From NCBI GenBank assembly GCA_009839535.1, contig VXPN01000523.1, positions 1 through 8,627 on the forward strand: 8,627 nucleotides of DNA, written 5' to 3'. Made by a program: the position numbers and the translations under genes. Position 1 is the stretch's first letter. The number at the start of each line of letters is the position of its first letter. This DNA comes from Boseongicola sp. SB0662_bin_57. GTDB taxonomy: Bacteria > Pseudomonadota > Alphaproteobacteria > Rhodobacterales > Rhodobacteraceae. Shown one piece after another: positions 1 through 6,534 of this stretch. The notes under the pieces are model-generated. The model made no database searches and was not told the DNA's origin. It was given only the letters and a program-made list of their open reading frames with translations.

Positions 1-256
1 TCAGGCAGACGAGCCCGACCATGTCCAGCGCGAGCGAGACCCAGAACATCAGCCACACCCCGCGCCAGGCGCTCCAGGCCCACGGGATCAGCAGCCCCGC
101 GAGGTTCATGTGCCAGAACGGCAGCTCGCCTTTCTGGATGCGCTCGAAGACCGAGCCGTAGTAGGTCGCGTTCCGATCCGCGAACACGGTGACCGAGACG
201 TCCCGGCTCTCGACTTCGCGCGGTTCCGCTTCGCTCAGTGTCGCAATCGTGCTCAT
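1..256 (-). CDS. ABC transporter permease, betaine/proline type, N-terminal part (partial, runs off window)
   Basis: The first 85 residues of a membrane protein are visible; the rest lies beyond the left edge. It starts at ATG 256-254, which overlaps the ATPase stop codon as ATGA (256-253), so the two are translationally coupled and probably form one importer. Residues about 1-30 are hydrophilic. Residues 31-50 contain a YYGSVFERI stretch followed by ELPFWHMN, and from about 51 on the chain is strongly hydrophobic and Trp-rich (PWAWSAWRGVWLMFW), fitting one or two membrane segments. This aromatic N-terminal block resembles the DUF2628-like extension on some alphaproteobacterial ProW-type permeases. 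The permease core with the EAA loop is not in the window. The assignment as permease rests mainly on its position after a ProV-type ATPase and on its hydrophobicity. It is expected to act in the inner membrane. Confidence 0.75.
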   Translation of the reverse strand, partial: MSTIATLSEAEPREVESRDVSVTVFADRNATYYGSVFERIQKGELPFWHMNLAGLLIPWAWSAWRGVWLMFWVSLALDMVGLVCL

Positions 257-1302
257 TGGTTCGTGGTTCCCTGCAAGCCGTGAAGGAGCGTGTCCTTGGT
301 GACGATCCCCACGGTGTTGCCATCGTCCCGAATCAGCACTGGAAGCTCGGTGCCGGTGGAAAGTTCCACGAGCGTGTCCAGATCGTCTTCCGGCCGCGCC
401 GTTGGGTGGTCGTGAGCCTCGTCAATGGGTCCGTGCCGCGCGACGTGACGTTCGACCGCAACCATGATCTTCGATGCGGAAACGAGCTTCAGCCGGGAGA
501 TTCCGGCCACGAAGTCCGCCACGTAGTCGTCCGCGGGCGCCGTGACGATGTCTTCTGCCGTGCCGATCTGGACGATTTCGCCGTCGTTCATGATGCCGAT
601 GCGGTCACCCATCCGGATCGCTTCGTCCAGGTCGTGGGTGATGAAGATGGTGGTCTTCCTGAGATTCTGGCTGAGGCCCAGGAATTCGTCCTGCAGGTTC
701 CGGCGAATGAGCGGATCAAGCGCGGAAAACGGCTCGTCCATCAAGAGGATCTCCGGATCCGCGGCGAGCGCACGCGCCAGGCCGACGCGCTGCTGCATGC
801 CGCCGGAAAGCTCCGAGGGCAGCCTGTCGCCGTAGCCGTGCAGGGACACCGTTTCGAGGGCATGGTCGGCAAGCTGGGCACGGTGATACGCATCCTTGCC
901 TCTCAGTTCGAGGGCGAAACCGATGTTGTCCCTGACCGAACGATGCGGCAGCAGCGCCATGTTCTGAAAGACCATTCCGATCTTTTCCGCGCGGAGGGCC
1001 CGCAGCACCTCCGGCGTCATTGCCCCGATGTCCTCGCCCAGGATGCGGATCGTGCCGGTGGTCGGCTCGATCAGGCGATTGATGTGGCGGACCAACGTCG
1101 ACTTGCCCGAGCCTGAAAGGCCCATCAGGCAGAAAATCTCGCCCTCCTCGACCGTGAACGAGGCGTCCTTCACGCCTATGATCGCACCGAATCGATCCAG
1201 GACCTCGGCCTTGCCAAGCCCTTCGTTGCGGACCGCTGCAATGGCTTCGGCAGCCCTGTCGCCGAAGATCTTCCATACGCCATCGACCTCGACAACGCTC
1301 AT
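253..1302 (-). CDS. ABC transporter ATP-binding protein, glycine betaine/proline (ProV/OpuAA) type
   Basis: This 349-residue ATPase has every nucleotide-binding motif: Walker A GLSGSGKST (61-69), Q-loop Q113, signature LSGGMQQR (165-172), Walker B ILLMDE (185-190), D-loop SALD (193-196) and switch His223. The N-terminal KIFG...GVKDASF block with an intervening insert and the GLSGSGKSTLVRHINRLIEP stretch are typical of the quaternary-amine uptake subfamily. The C-terminal region (about 275-345) ends in GIVTKDTLLHGL, which looks like half of a CBS pair. ProV/OpuAA proteins usually carry two CBS motifs, so the tail seems reduced. It energises import at the inner membrane with the adjoining permease; no binding protein is in view. 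ATG 1302-1300 overlaps the stop of the upstream enzyme gene (ATGA), and its stop overlaps the permease start. Betaine is the default family substrate, but close relatives carry choline, carnitine, proline or other methylated amines, so specificity is unproven. Confidence 0.93.
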   Translation of the reverse strand: MSVVEVDGVWKIFGDRAAEAIAAVRNEGLGKAEVLDRFGAIIGVKDASFTVEEGEIFCLMGLSGSGKSTLVRHINRLIEPTTGTIRILGEDIGAMTPEVLRALRAEKIGMVFQNMALLPHRSVRDNIGFALELRGKDAYHRAQLADHALETVSLHGYGDRLPSELSGGMQQRVGLARALAADPEILLMDEPFSALDPLIRRNLQDEFLGLSQNLRKTTIFITHDLDEAIRMGDRIGIMNDGEIVQIGTAEDIVTAPADDYVADFVAGISRLKLVSASKIMVAVERHVARHGPIDEAHDHPTARPEDDLDTLVELSTGTELPVLIRDDGNTVGIVTKDTLLHGLQGTTNQ

Positions 1303-3611
1303 GCCCGTGCCCTCTCGCGTCCCGGATCCACGAAGGGAATCGAGGTTACCTTGCCGACGAGCCTCTTCATGCGACCGTCCAGCTGGCCGGTCTCCAGCAC
1401 GGTGCCGTCAGCGGAATGCTCGACCGAAAGGCGCGCAAGCGCGACAGTCCGTTCGAGCGTCGGCGACCTCGTGGCCGACGTGACAGCACCCACCTGTCGT
1501 TCGCCTTCGTAAATCGGAGCTTCCCGTGCGGGGATGTCGTCGCATTCGAAGAGGAGGCCCTTCAGGACCCGGCGCTCTGACGCGGCGTTTCGCTTGAGCG
1601 CCGTGCGGCCCACGAAACCGGACTTGTTCATGTCGACCGCAAATCCAAGCCCGGCTTCCAGCGCGTCGATGCCGGGCGCAAACTCCGATCCCGGCGCGGC
1701 AAAGCCTGCCTCGATGCGCATGACTTCAAGCGCATCGGATCCCATGGGCGCCAGCCCGTGGGCCCGGCCGGCCTCCGCCAATGCGTCCCAAACGGCGATC
1801 GCGTCCGAGGCGCTGCAGAAGATTTCGTAGCCCAGTTCCCCGGTGTAGCCGGTGCGCGTCAGGAAGAACGGAGCGCCCTCGCGGTCGTGCAGCCGGGCGA
1901 CGGTCGCGCCGAACCACCTCATCTGCTCCAGCGACGGCACATGTGGCTGGGTGAACACGATGTCGCGGAGCAGCTCTCGGGACCTGGGTCCCTGCACCGC
2001 CAGATTCGGCAATGCGCCACCAAGATCGTGGATGCGTACCTGCCATCCGCCTTCCTCGGCGAGGCGCGTCAGCCAGCGTCCGCTCTCTTCGGAGCCGCAG
2101 CACCAGCGGAACAGCTGCGGCGCCATGCGAAACAGCGTGCCGTCGTCAATCACCTGGCCGGTTTCGTCGCAAATGAGCGAGTAGGTTCCGCGCCAGACGG
2201 GCAGCCTTGCGATGTCACGGGTCATTGCATGCTGAAGAAGGCGCTCGGCATCCGGACCTATGACGTCGAACTTCCTGAGTCCGCTCATGTCCTGAACGGT
2301 GACAGCGGTTCGGCAAGCCCAGTACTCCCCCAGCGTTCCGTGGGCGGGGAACGAGACCGGAGACCAAAGGTCACGTGCGGGCGCAAAGGCGTTGGTCAGG
2401 GGCTCGAGCCGCGGGTGAAAGGCGGAGGTCTGGCTCATGCTCATTGGACCGTCTTCCTTTGGCCGGTAGGCGACAGCGCGCCGAATCACGCTGTCGGCCC
2501 CGTAGATGCGCACATGAATGTCCGTCGGGTTCCATCCGTTGATGGGGTCGATGTCATCGGGGCAGGCGGTGGAGGTGCAGACAAGATCGTCCAGCGCCTT
2601 CATCACGACGAAGTCCCCCGCGCGTGAATGTGACTCCTCGGTCTGGATCCGGTGATGCGGATCGATCCAGGTGTTCCAGAAGAAATTCACGGCGGGCCAT
2701 GCAACCCGGGGAGCGACGCCAAAGGGAGCGAATGCGAGGGACATGTTGTCCGAGCAGTTCACGTGACCGGGAAAGCCCCGCTCCTCGTAGCCTCGCGCCG
2801 TGCAAGCCATGCCGAACGTGTCATGGCGACCGCAGCTGTCCTGGATTACCTGCAGGAGGGGAGAAAGCGACGCATCGTAGAACTTGTCAAAGAGGCCAGG
2901 ACCGGGATACGCGCGCCTGACCATGCTGCGTGTCGCCGTGCTGTCGATCACGAGTTCCTCGGCATGGTCGAGGCCGCGCATTCGAATGGCCTGGAAGTCC
3001 GAGCATTGCTGTCCTTCCACGTCGATGATCTGAACGAACTCGCCCTTCTTGACCTCGTAGGCCTTTGCCGACCCGCGCAAGACCGTGAACTCCTCCCGCA
3101 CCTTGCCGAGCGGGTCGGGCAGCATTGTCCGTCCGCTGGCCGGCTGGAGGGTTGCGCTGATCACGCCCTGTGCCGCGCCGGCAACCAGGTCTTCCCGCCT
3201 TGCGGGCCGGATCAGCCAGACCGTCACCGAGTCTCTCGCCTTGAGGATCATCGGTTCTCCGCGACTCTCGAGAGGCACCGCCTGAATCGCTTTGTCAGCC
3301 GCGCCCCCGTTGGCGGCGATCCATCCAAGAAGCGGCTGCGCATGGAAGCTCTCCGCTTCGATCTCGACCAGCCCTCGCAGGCCGAGATGCGACGGCCTGG
3401 GCTGGCCGCCTGCGTCAAATGCAGCGACGGCCACGGTTCCGTCGCCGCTGATCGCAAGAAGGTCGCCGCACTCGAGGCTCAATTTCCGAATCGATCGTGG
3501 CTGAATCGTGAATTCGGCGCCGTCAGACGGCAGGGGGAATCCCGGAAAACGCCTTCCCAGCACTTCTTGCTCCGCGTTTGAGAAGCTCTGCAACACTCGC
3601 TGATCCAGCAT
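1299..3611 (-). CDS. DUF1989 + GcvT (aminomethyltransferase-like) fusion enzyme, 770 aa
   Basis: A large two-part protein. Residues about 170-390 match the DUF1989 (urea-carboxylase-associated) family: FTVLRGSAKAYEVKKG, DVEGQQCSDFQA, SCGRHDTFGMAC, VNCSDNM, PAVNFFWNTW, AGDFVVMKALDDLVC and TACPDDIDPINGW. Residues about 415-770 are GcvT-like: DMSGLRKFDVIGPDAERLL (441-459), TGQVIDDGTLF (484-494) with the family's Asp pair, LAVQGPRS (537-544), TRTGYTGELGYEIF (585-598) and LEVMRIEAGF (628-637). GcvT relatives move a one-carbon unit from a substrate amine or sulfonium to tetrahydrofolate, so methyl-group removal from an imported compound is inferred; the exact reaction is unknown. Residues 1-165 look like a degenerate extra DUF1989-like repeat. 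I chose ATG 3611 because GGGGAGA precedes it, although the spacing is short (about 3-4 bases). Upstream ATGs at 3650 and 3836 lack a site, and the latter would overlap the regulator gene. First gene of the operon; a LacI-type operator lies 17 bases upstream of the start. Confidence 0.88.
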   Translation of the reverse strand: MLDQRVLQSFSNAEQEVLGRRFPGFPLPSDGAEFTIQPRSIRKLSLECGDLLAISGDGTVAVAAFDAGGQPRPSHLGLRGLVEIEAESFHAQPLLGWIAANGGAADKAIQAVPLESRGEPMILKARDSVTVWLIRPARREDLVAGAAQGVISATLQPASGRTMLPDPLGKVREEFTVLRGSAKAYEVKKGEFVQIIDVEGQQCSDFQAIRMRGLDHAEELVIDSTATRSMVRRAYPGPGLFDKFYDASLSPLLQVIQDSCGRHDTFGMACTARGYEERGFPGHVNCSDNMSLAFAPFGVAPRVAWPAVNFFWNTWIDPHHRIQTEESHSRAGDFVVMKALDDLVCTSTACPDDIDPINGWNPTDIHVRIYGADSVIRRAVAYRPKEDGPMSMSQTSAFHPRLEPLTNAFAPARDLWSPVSFPAHGTLGEYWACRTAVTVQDMSGLRKFDVIGPDAERLLQHAMTRDIARLPVWRGTYSLICDETGQVIDDGTLFRMAPQLFRWCCGSEESGRWLTRLAEEGGWQVRIHDLGGALPNLAVQGPRSRELLRDIVFTQPHVPSLEQMRWFGATVARLHDREGAPFFLTRTGYTGELGYEIFCSASDAIAVWDALAEAGRAHGLAPMGSDALEVMRIEAGFAAPGSEFAPGIDALEAGLGFAVDMNKSGFVGRTALKRNAASERRVLKGLLFECDDIPAREAPIYEGERQVGAVTSATRSPTLERTVALARLSVEHSADGTVLETGQLDGRMKRLVGKVTSIPFVDPGRERARA

Positions 3612-3628
3612 CGTCTCCCCGGACGGTA

Positions 3629-3642
3629 TGAAACCGGTTACA
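3629..3642. promoter_or_regulatory. LacI-family operator (palindrome) in the divergent intergenic region
   Basis: TGAAACCGGTTACA is palindromic at 12 of 14 positions (one mismatched pair) around a central CG. It fits the general LacI/GalR-family operator pattern TGNAANCGNTTNCA. It lies between the regulator gene and the fusion-enzyme operon, overlapping the expected transcription start of the operon. Binding of the neighbouring LacI-type protein is inferred from pattern and position. Confidence 0.75.
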
Positions 3643-3671
3643 ATTTGCATGTGATCGGCAAAATTTGTCAA
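3643..3671 (-). promoter_or_regulatory. Candidate promoter of the fusion enzyme-ABC transporter operon
   Basis: On the minus strand a perfect -35 TTGACA (3671-3666) is followed after 17 bases by GCAAAT (3648-3643), a weak -10 that keeps only the last three consensus positions. Transcription would start near 3636, inside the LacI-type operator, giving a leader of about 25 bases before ATG 3611. The arrangement fits steric repression by a LacI-family protein. Confidence 0.4.
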
Positions 3672-3717
3672 TATCAGAGGGCAAGAGAAAGGTCGGCGCG
3701 GGTTTCGGGCAAAGGAC

Positions 3718-4752
3718 ATGGCGGGTGTCCCGGAGAAGAGAAGGGTGACGCTGCGGGATGTGGCGCAGATGGCCGACGTTTCGACGGCCACGGTGTCCCG
3801 TGTCCTGAACGGCAACGCATTGGTTTCGGAAGGCACGCGTGCAAGGGTTCAGGCTGCAATCGATGCGCTTCATTTTGTGCCGAGCGCGGCAGCCCGAGCG
3901 ATCAATTCAGGTCGCACGCACGTGGTCGGCGCGTTGGTGCCAACGCTTGATCACGAGATATTCTCACGCTTCCTCGATGCTCTAGAAGACGAGCTTGCGG
4001 GATACGGCCTGTCCTTGGTCGTGGCGACGACAAAGGACGACCCCGACAGGGAAGCCGAGCGCGCCAGGCGACTTGTGGATATCGGTGTCGAAGGGCTGAT
4101 CGTGTCGGGGGTCACGCGCAGCCCGGTTCTTGATGCCTTGATCGAGAAGAGGGAACTGCCCGTCGTGGCAACCTCCTATTTTGATCCCTCGTATCACCTT
4201 CCTACCGTAGGCTACGACAACGAGAGTGCAACCCGCTCCGCGCTCAGGCTTCTTCTGGAAGGCGGTCATCAGGTCATAGCGGTCTATCACGGGCCGTCGG
4301 CCGGAAACGATCGGACCCGGGCGCGCTTGAAGGCATTCAGGAACGACCCGCAGGTTGAGTTCCGGTTTTGCGCCATGCCGCTCGACGTGTCCGCCGCATC
4401 CGATGCCGCAAGGCGCGACTTCGCCGAACCAGGCAGGGCAACGGCAGTTCTTGCCCTGTCCGATGTGCTTGCCCAAGGTGCGTTGTTCGGGCTTCAGGCA
4501 CTTGGCATCGCGGTGCCGGGAGAAGTGTCGGTTGTTGGCATCGACGACCTGCCAAGTTCAGCTGCCACGACACCGGCGCTTACAACGGTCCACTTGCCGG
4601 TGCGCGAGATGGGACAAAGGGCTGCCACTGCACTTTCGAAATGGGTCGAGGATGGCATACGTCCCGCGCCGGAACGTCTTGATACGATGGTCATGCGTGC
4701 GTCGTCTTCCTTGGCTCCCGTTTCCGGCATTTTGCGCAGAAGACGTCTCTGA
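3718..4752 (+). CDS. LacI-family transcriptional regulator
   Basis: A full-length (344 aa) LacI/GalR-type repressor. Residues 11-31 form the N-terminal helix-turn-helix (TLRDVAQMADVSTATVSRVLN). The hinge helix follows at about 54-67 (VPSAAARAINSGRT), with Ile62 where the family usually has the minor-groove Leu. The periplasmic-binding-like sensor domain runs from about 68 (VVGALVPTLDHEIFSRF) to about 335 and includes the typical SVVGIDD segment (271-277) and TTVHLP (289-294). It is transcribed away from the transporter/enzyme operon across a 106-base gap holding a LacI-type operator, so it most likely represses that operon until a small-molecule inducer binds. The ATG at 3718 has only a very close AAAGGA before it. 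GTG 3745 (residue 10) sits 9 bases after GGAG and would start at VTLRDVA, so translation may begin there. Ligand unknown. Confidence 0.93.
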   Translation: MAGVPEKRRVTLRDVAQMADVSTATVSRVLNGNALVSEGTRARVQAAIDALHFVPSAAARAINSGRTHVVGALVPTLDHEIFSRFLDALEDELAGYGLSLVVATTKDDPDREAERARRLVDIGVEGLIVSGVTRSPVLDALIEKRELPVVATSYFDPSYHLPTVGYDNESATRSALRLLLEGGHQVIAVYHGPSAGNDRTRARLKAFRNDPQVEFRFCAMPLDVSAASDAARRDFAEPGRATAVLALSDVLAQGALFGLQALGIAVPGEVSVVGIDDLPSSAATTPALTTVHLPVREMGQRAATALSKWVEDGIRPAPERLDTMVMRASSSLAPVSGILRRRRL

Positions 4753-5079
4753 GTGCGGGAATCCGGCTGGGAGTGGCCAATGGGCAGGACCGGCAAACCT
4801 GGCTGCGCCCACATTCCCGGGCCGATTCCATGGGCCGGTTCGGCATCTGGCCGGAACCGGTCGTGCGCCGTGCCAGCGGCCAATCCAACGACGTGCGGGG
4901 CGGCAGCGCATTTGAATTGACTGGGGGCAAATTCAGCACGAGGGATTGAAGGTGGCGTGTTCCTGGAGCATAGCGAGCCTTGATTGCCTGAAGATGAACT
5001 GGCGAACGAGAGCCGCGCAGGTTCCGGCTGCAGCGAATCGTGTCAGGTTCCTTCAGATGGAGAAAGGACTGCAGTCGGC
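4753..5079. other. Intergenic region between the regulator and the DUF2927 gene, with a hairpin
   Basis: No convincing gene lies in these 327 bases. The clearest structure is an inverted repeat: CCGGTTC (4835-4841) and GAACCGG (4854-4860) enclose a 12-base loop, and the stem extends outward by G-T and G-C pairs to 4833 and 4862. No T-run follows, so it is not a classical intrinsic terminator, though it could still end the regulator transcript. TTGACT (4917-4922) resembles a -35 box, but I see no matching -10 at normal spacing. The promoter of the downstream lipoprotein gene is therefore not identified. Confidence 0.4.
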
Positions 5080-6021
5080 GTGGCAACCCGAGGCTTGACA
5101 CCGACCCTTGCGGCGGGACTCGTCGTGCTTGCTCTCTGCGCGTGCCAGCCCATGCCGTCGCCGGACGCGCTGGATGTTGCACTGCCACCAGGTGACAGGC
5201 TGTCGGCCGGAATCTCGCCTGCAAGCCGCGCGCTGCAGGACCATTACGGGCGCGTCCAGCAAGGCTACTTGGCGCAAGGGCTGCTGCGCGTGGACGGGGG
5301 AGGGCCGGACGCGACCTTCACGAGGCGGCAGCTTGTCGACAATTTCATGCGAATCGCCTTCTTCGAGGAGTTCACCAAGGTGGGAAACCGGATCGTTTCC
5401 CGCCAAACCGAAACGCACCTGCATCGCTGGGCAGGCCCGATTCGCATGCAGGTGCATTTTGGTTCGTCGGTTCCGCAGGACATGCGCAATCGTGACCGGG
5501 AGTTCATCGCGCGCCTTGCCCGGCGGCTGTCGGCGCTGACAGGCGTTCCGATCACGCTGACATCGCGCAGGGCCAATTTCCACGTCTTCGTCGTCAACGA
5601 GGACGAGCGCCGTGCAATGGGTCCGGTGCTGCGGGCGATTCATCCTGGCATTGACGCCTCTACCGTCAGCAAGGTGCTCGGCATTCGTCGTCCGACACTC
5701 TGTCTGGTCTATGCTGTCGAGGGAAGGGCCAAGGGAGTCTATGCAAAGGCGGTCGCGATTGTCCGGGCCGAACATCCCATGCTGTTGCGGCAGTCATGCT
5801 ATCACGAGGAACTGGCACAAGGGCTGGGCTTGCCGAACGACAGTCCCAAGGTTCGCCCTTCCATCTTCAATGATGACGAGGAATTCGCGTTCCTGACCAA
5901 TCAGGACGAACTGTTGCTGCGGATGCTCTACGATCGGCGTCTCCGCCCCGGAATGACGGCGGCGGAAGGCCGTCCGGTCGTCGAGCGGATTGTGCTGGAA
6001 CTGCTGGGCGGCGAGGTCTGA
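5080..6021 (+). CDS. DUF2927 domain-containing putative lipoprotein
   Basis: A 313-residue protein of unknown function, recognised as DUF2927 from its C-terminal half: LRQSCYHEELAQGLGLPNDS (236-255), RPSIFNDDEEFAFLTNQDEL (259-278) and LLRMLYDRRLRPGMTAAE (279-296). The N-terminus has a short hydrophobic stretch (TLAAGLVVLAL) ending in LCAC, a plausible lipobox with the lipidated Cys at 22, so it is probably exported and membrane-anchored. The HEE at 242-244 looks metalloprotease-like, but no HExxH is present and I do not claim peptidase activity. I chose GTG 5080 because GGAGAAAGGA (5059-5068) precedes it, although 11 bases away, and because it places the signal sequence at the N-terminus. A TTG at 4984 would add 32 hydrophilic residues before the signal. 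A broken copy of its C-terminal region lies about 1.4 kb downstream. Confidence 0.85.
   Translation: MATRGLTPTLAAGLVVLALCACQPMPSPDALDVALPPGDRLSAGISPASRALQDHYGRVQQGYLAQGLLRVDGGGPDATFTRRQLVDNFMRIAFFEEFTKVGNRIVSRQTETHLHRWAGPIRMQVHFGSSVPQDMRNRDREFIARLARRLSALTGVPITLTSRRANFHVFVVNEDERRAMGPVLRAIHPGIDASTVSKVLGIRRPTLCLVYAVEGRAKGVYAKAVAIVRAEHPMLLRQSCYHEELAQGLGLPNDSPKVRPSIFNDDEEFAFLTNQDELLLRMLYDRRLRPGMTAAEGRPVVERIVLELLGGEV
5749..5950 (+). repeat. Upstream copy of a direct repeat bracketing the toxin-antitoxin genes
   Basis: This part of the DUF2927 gene (about codons 224-290) aligns without gaps to 7139-7340, at a constant offset of 1390 bases. By hand I count about 34 mismatches in 202 positions (about 83% identity), with perfectly conserved blocks such as CATCCCATGCTGTTGCGGCA and GATGATGACGAGGAATTCGC. 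The reading frame is preserved in both copies. Confidence 0.85.
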
Positions 6022-6177
6022 CGCAGGACAGGGAGACGTGCGGCGGCCATGACTCCACCGGGACTTGACCGGAACGGGATCATGGCGTGCGCCACCTGCG
6101 GATGTTCGGAACGGTTGGGTTGCCGATCAAGGCCTTCGAAGCACAGAGTTTGTGCAGTGGCGATCGCCTGCTTCATC

Positions 6178-6198
6178 TGTAATGCAAAATGCACTACA
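6178..6198. promoter_or_regulatory. Inverted repeat, candidate autoregulatory operator of the toxin-antitoxin operon
   Basis: TGTAATGCA (6178-6186) and TGCACTACA (6190-6198) are inverted repeats with one mismatch, separated by AAA. The element ends 27 bases before the antitoxin ATG and overlaps a possible -10 (TGTAAT, 6178-6183); no good -35 is seen. Ribbon-helix-helix antitoxins of DUF1778-GNAT pairs typically bind such palindromes in their own promoter, alone or with the toxin. A smaller inverted repeat, GCACA-5 bases-TGTGC, lies upstream at 6141-6155. Confidence 0.6.
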
Positions 6199-6225
6199 TT
6201 CTGGGCAAGAAGAAGGAGGTCAAGG

Positions 6226-6534
6226 ATGCTGGACCTGAATGTGACAGGCCAAAGTGGCGAGAAGCAGACGCGCACCACGCAGGTGCGTCATGGCGATAGC
6301 CTGGCCGCTTTGATTGAGCGTGCCACAACAGCACTGGGCGTCGAAAAATCCGTGTTCCTCCGCAACGCGATTGCCAAGGAAGCGCGGCGGGTCATTGAAA
6401 GCAGTTCGCGCCATGTGCTGACGGCAGATGATGCCAGGCTGTTTGCAGCGGCGCTCGACAAGCCACCCGCACCGACGCCGCGCGCAACCAAGGCTGCTGC
6501 TTCCTATCGGCGTCGCGTAGCAAATGCTGACTGA
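6226..6534 (+). CDS. DUF1778 (TacA-like) ribbon-helix-helix antitoxin
   Basis: This 102-residue protein starts at ATG 6226, five bases after a near-ideal AGGAGGT (6214-6220). The frame is open further upstream to 6049, but that would add a Cys-rich, non-homologous stretch. Residues about 17-55 (TRTTQVRHGDSLAALIERATTALGVEKSVFLRNAIAKEA) fit the DUF1778 ribbon-helix-helix DNA-binding fold. The later segment (LTADDARLFAAALDKPPAPTPR) is the usual DUF1778 tail (ls.~d...f...ld.pp.p), which wraps and neutralises the partner acetyltransferase. Its 3' end overlaps the toxin gene by 11 bases, the common antitoxin-first arrangement. It should repress its own operon, probably through the inverted repeat just upstream. 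Slightly longer than many family members, with an N-terminal extension of about 15 residues. Confidence 0.88.
   Translation: MLDLNVTGQSGEKQTRTTQVRHGDSLAALIERATTALGVEKSVFLRNAIAKEARRVIESSSRHVLTADDARLFAAALDKPPAPTPRATKAAASYRRRVANAD

Noticed and set aside
238..1116. Long plus-strand open frame opposite the ABC ATPase
   Set aside because: It is antisense to a gene with all ATPase motifs; such mirror frames are common at this GC content, and its translation shows no recognisable domain.
1758..3581. Two long plus-strand open frames opposite the fusion enzyme
   Set aside because: They mirror a protein with clear DUF1989 and GcvT motifs and show no domain of their own.
3612..3836. Extended N-terminus of the fusion enzyme starting at 3836 or 3650
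   Set aside because: The 3836 start would overlap the regulator gene and the promoter. Neither start has a ribosome-binding site, and the added residues look non-coding.
4740..4747. AGACGTCT palindrome at the end of the regulator gene
   Set aside because: An eight-base palindrome inside the last codons and stop is expected by chance and has no supporting context.
4984..5079. TTG start giving a 345-residue DUF2927 protein
   Set aside because: It would put 32 hydrophilic residues before the signal sequence, and GTG 5080 has an upstream GGAGAAAGGA.
6049..6225. Cys-rich 59-residue extension upstream of the antitoxin
   Set aside because: The frame is open but runs through the palindrome and the AGGAGGT that clearly serves ATG 6226; DUF1778 antitoxins lack such an extension.
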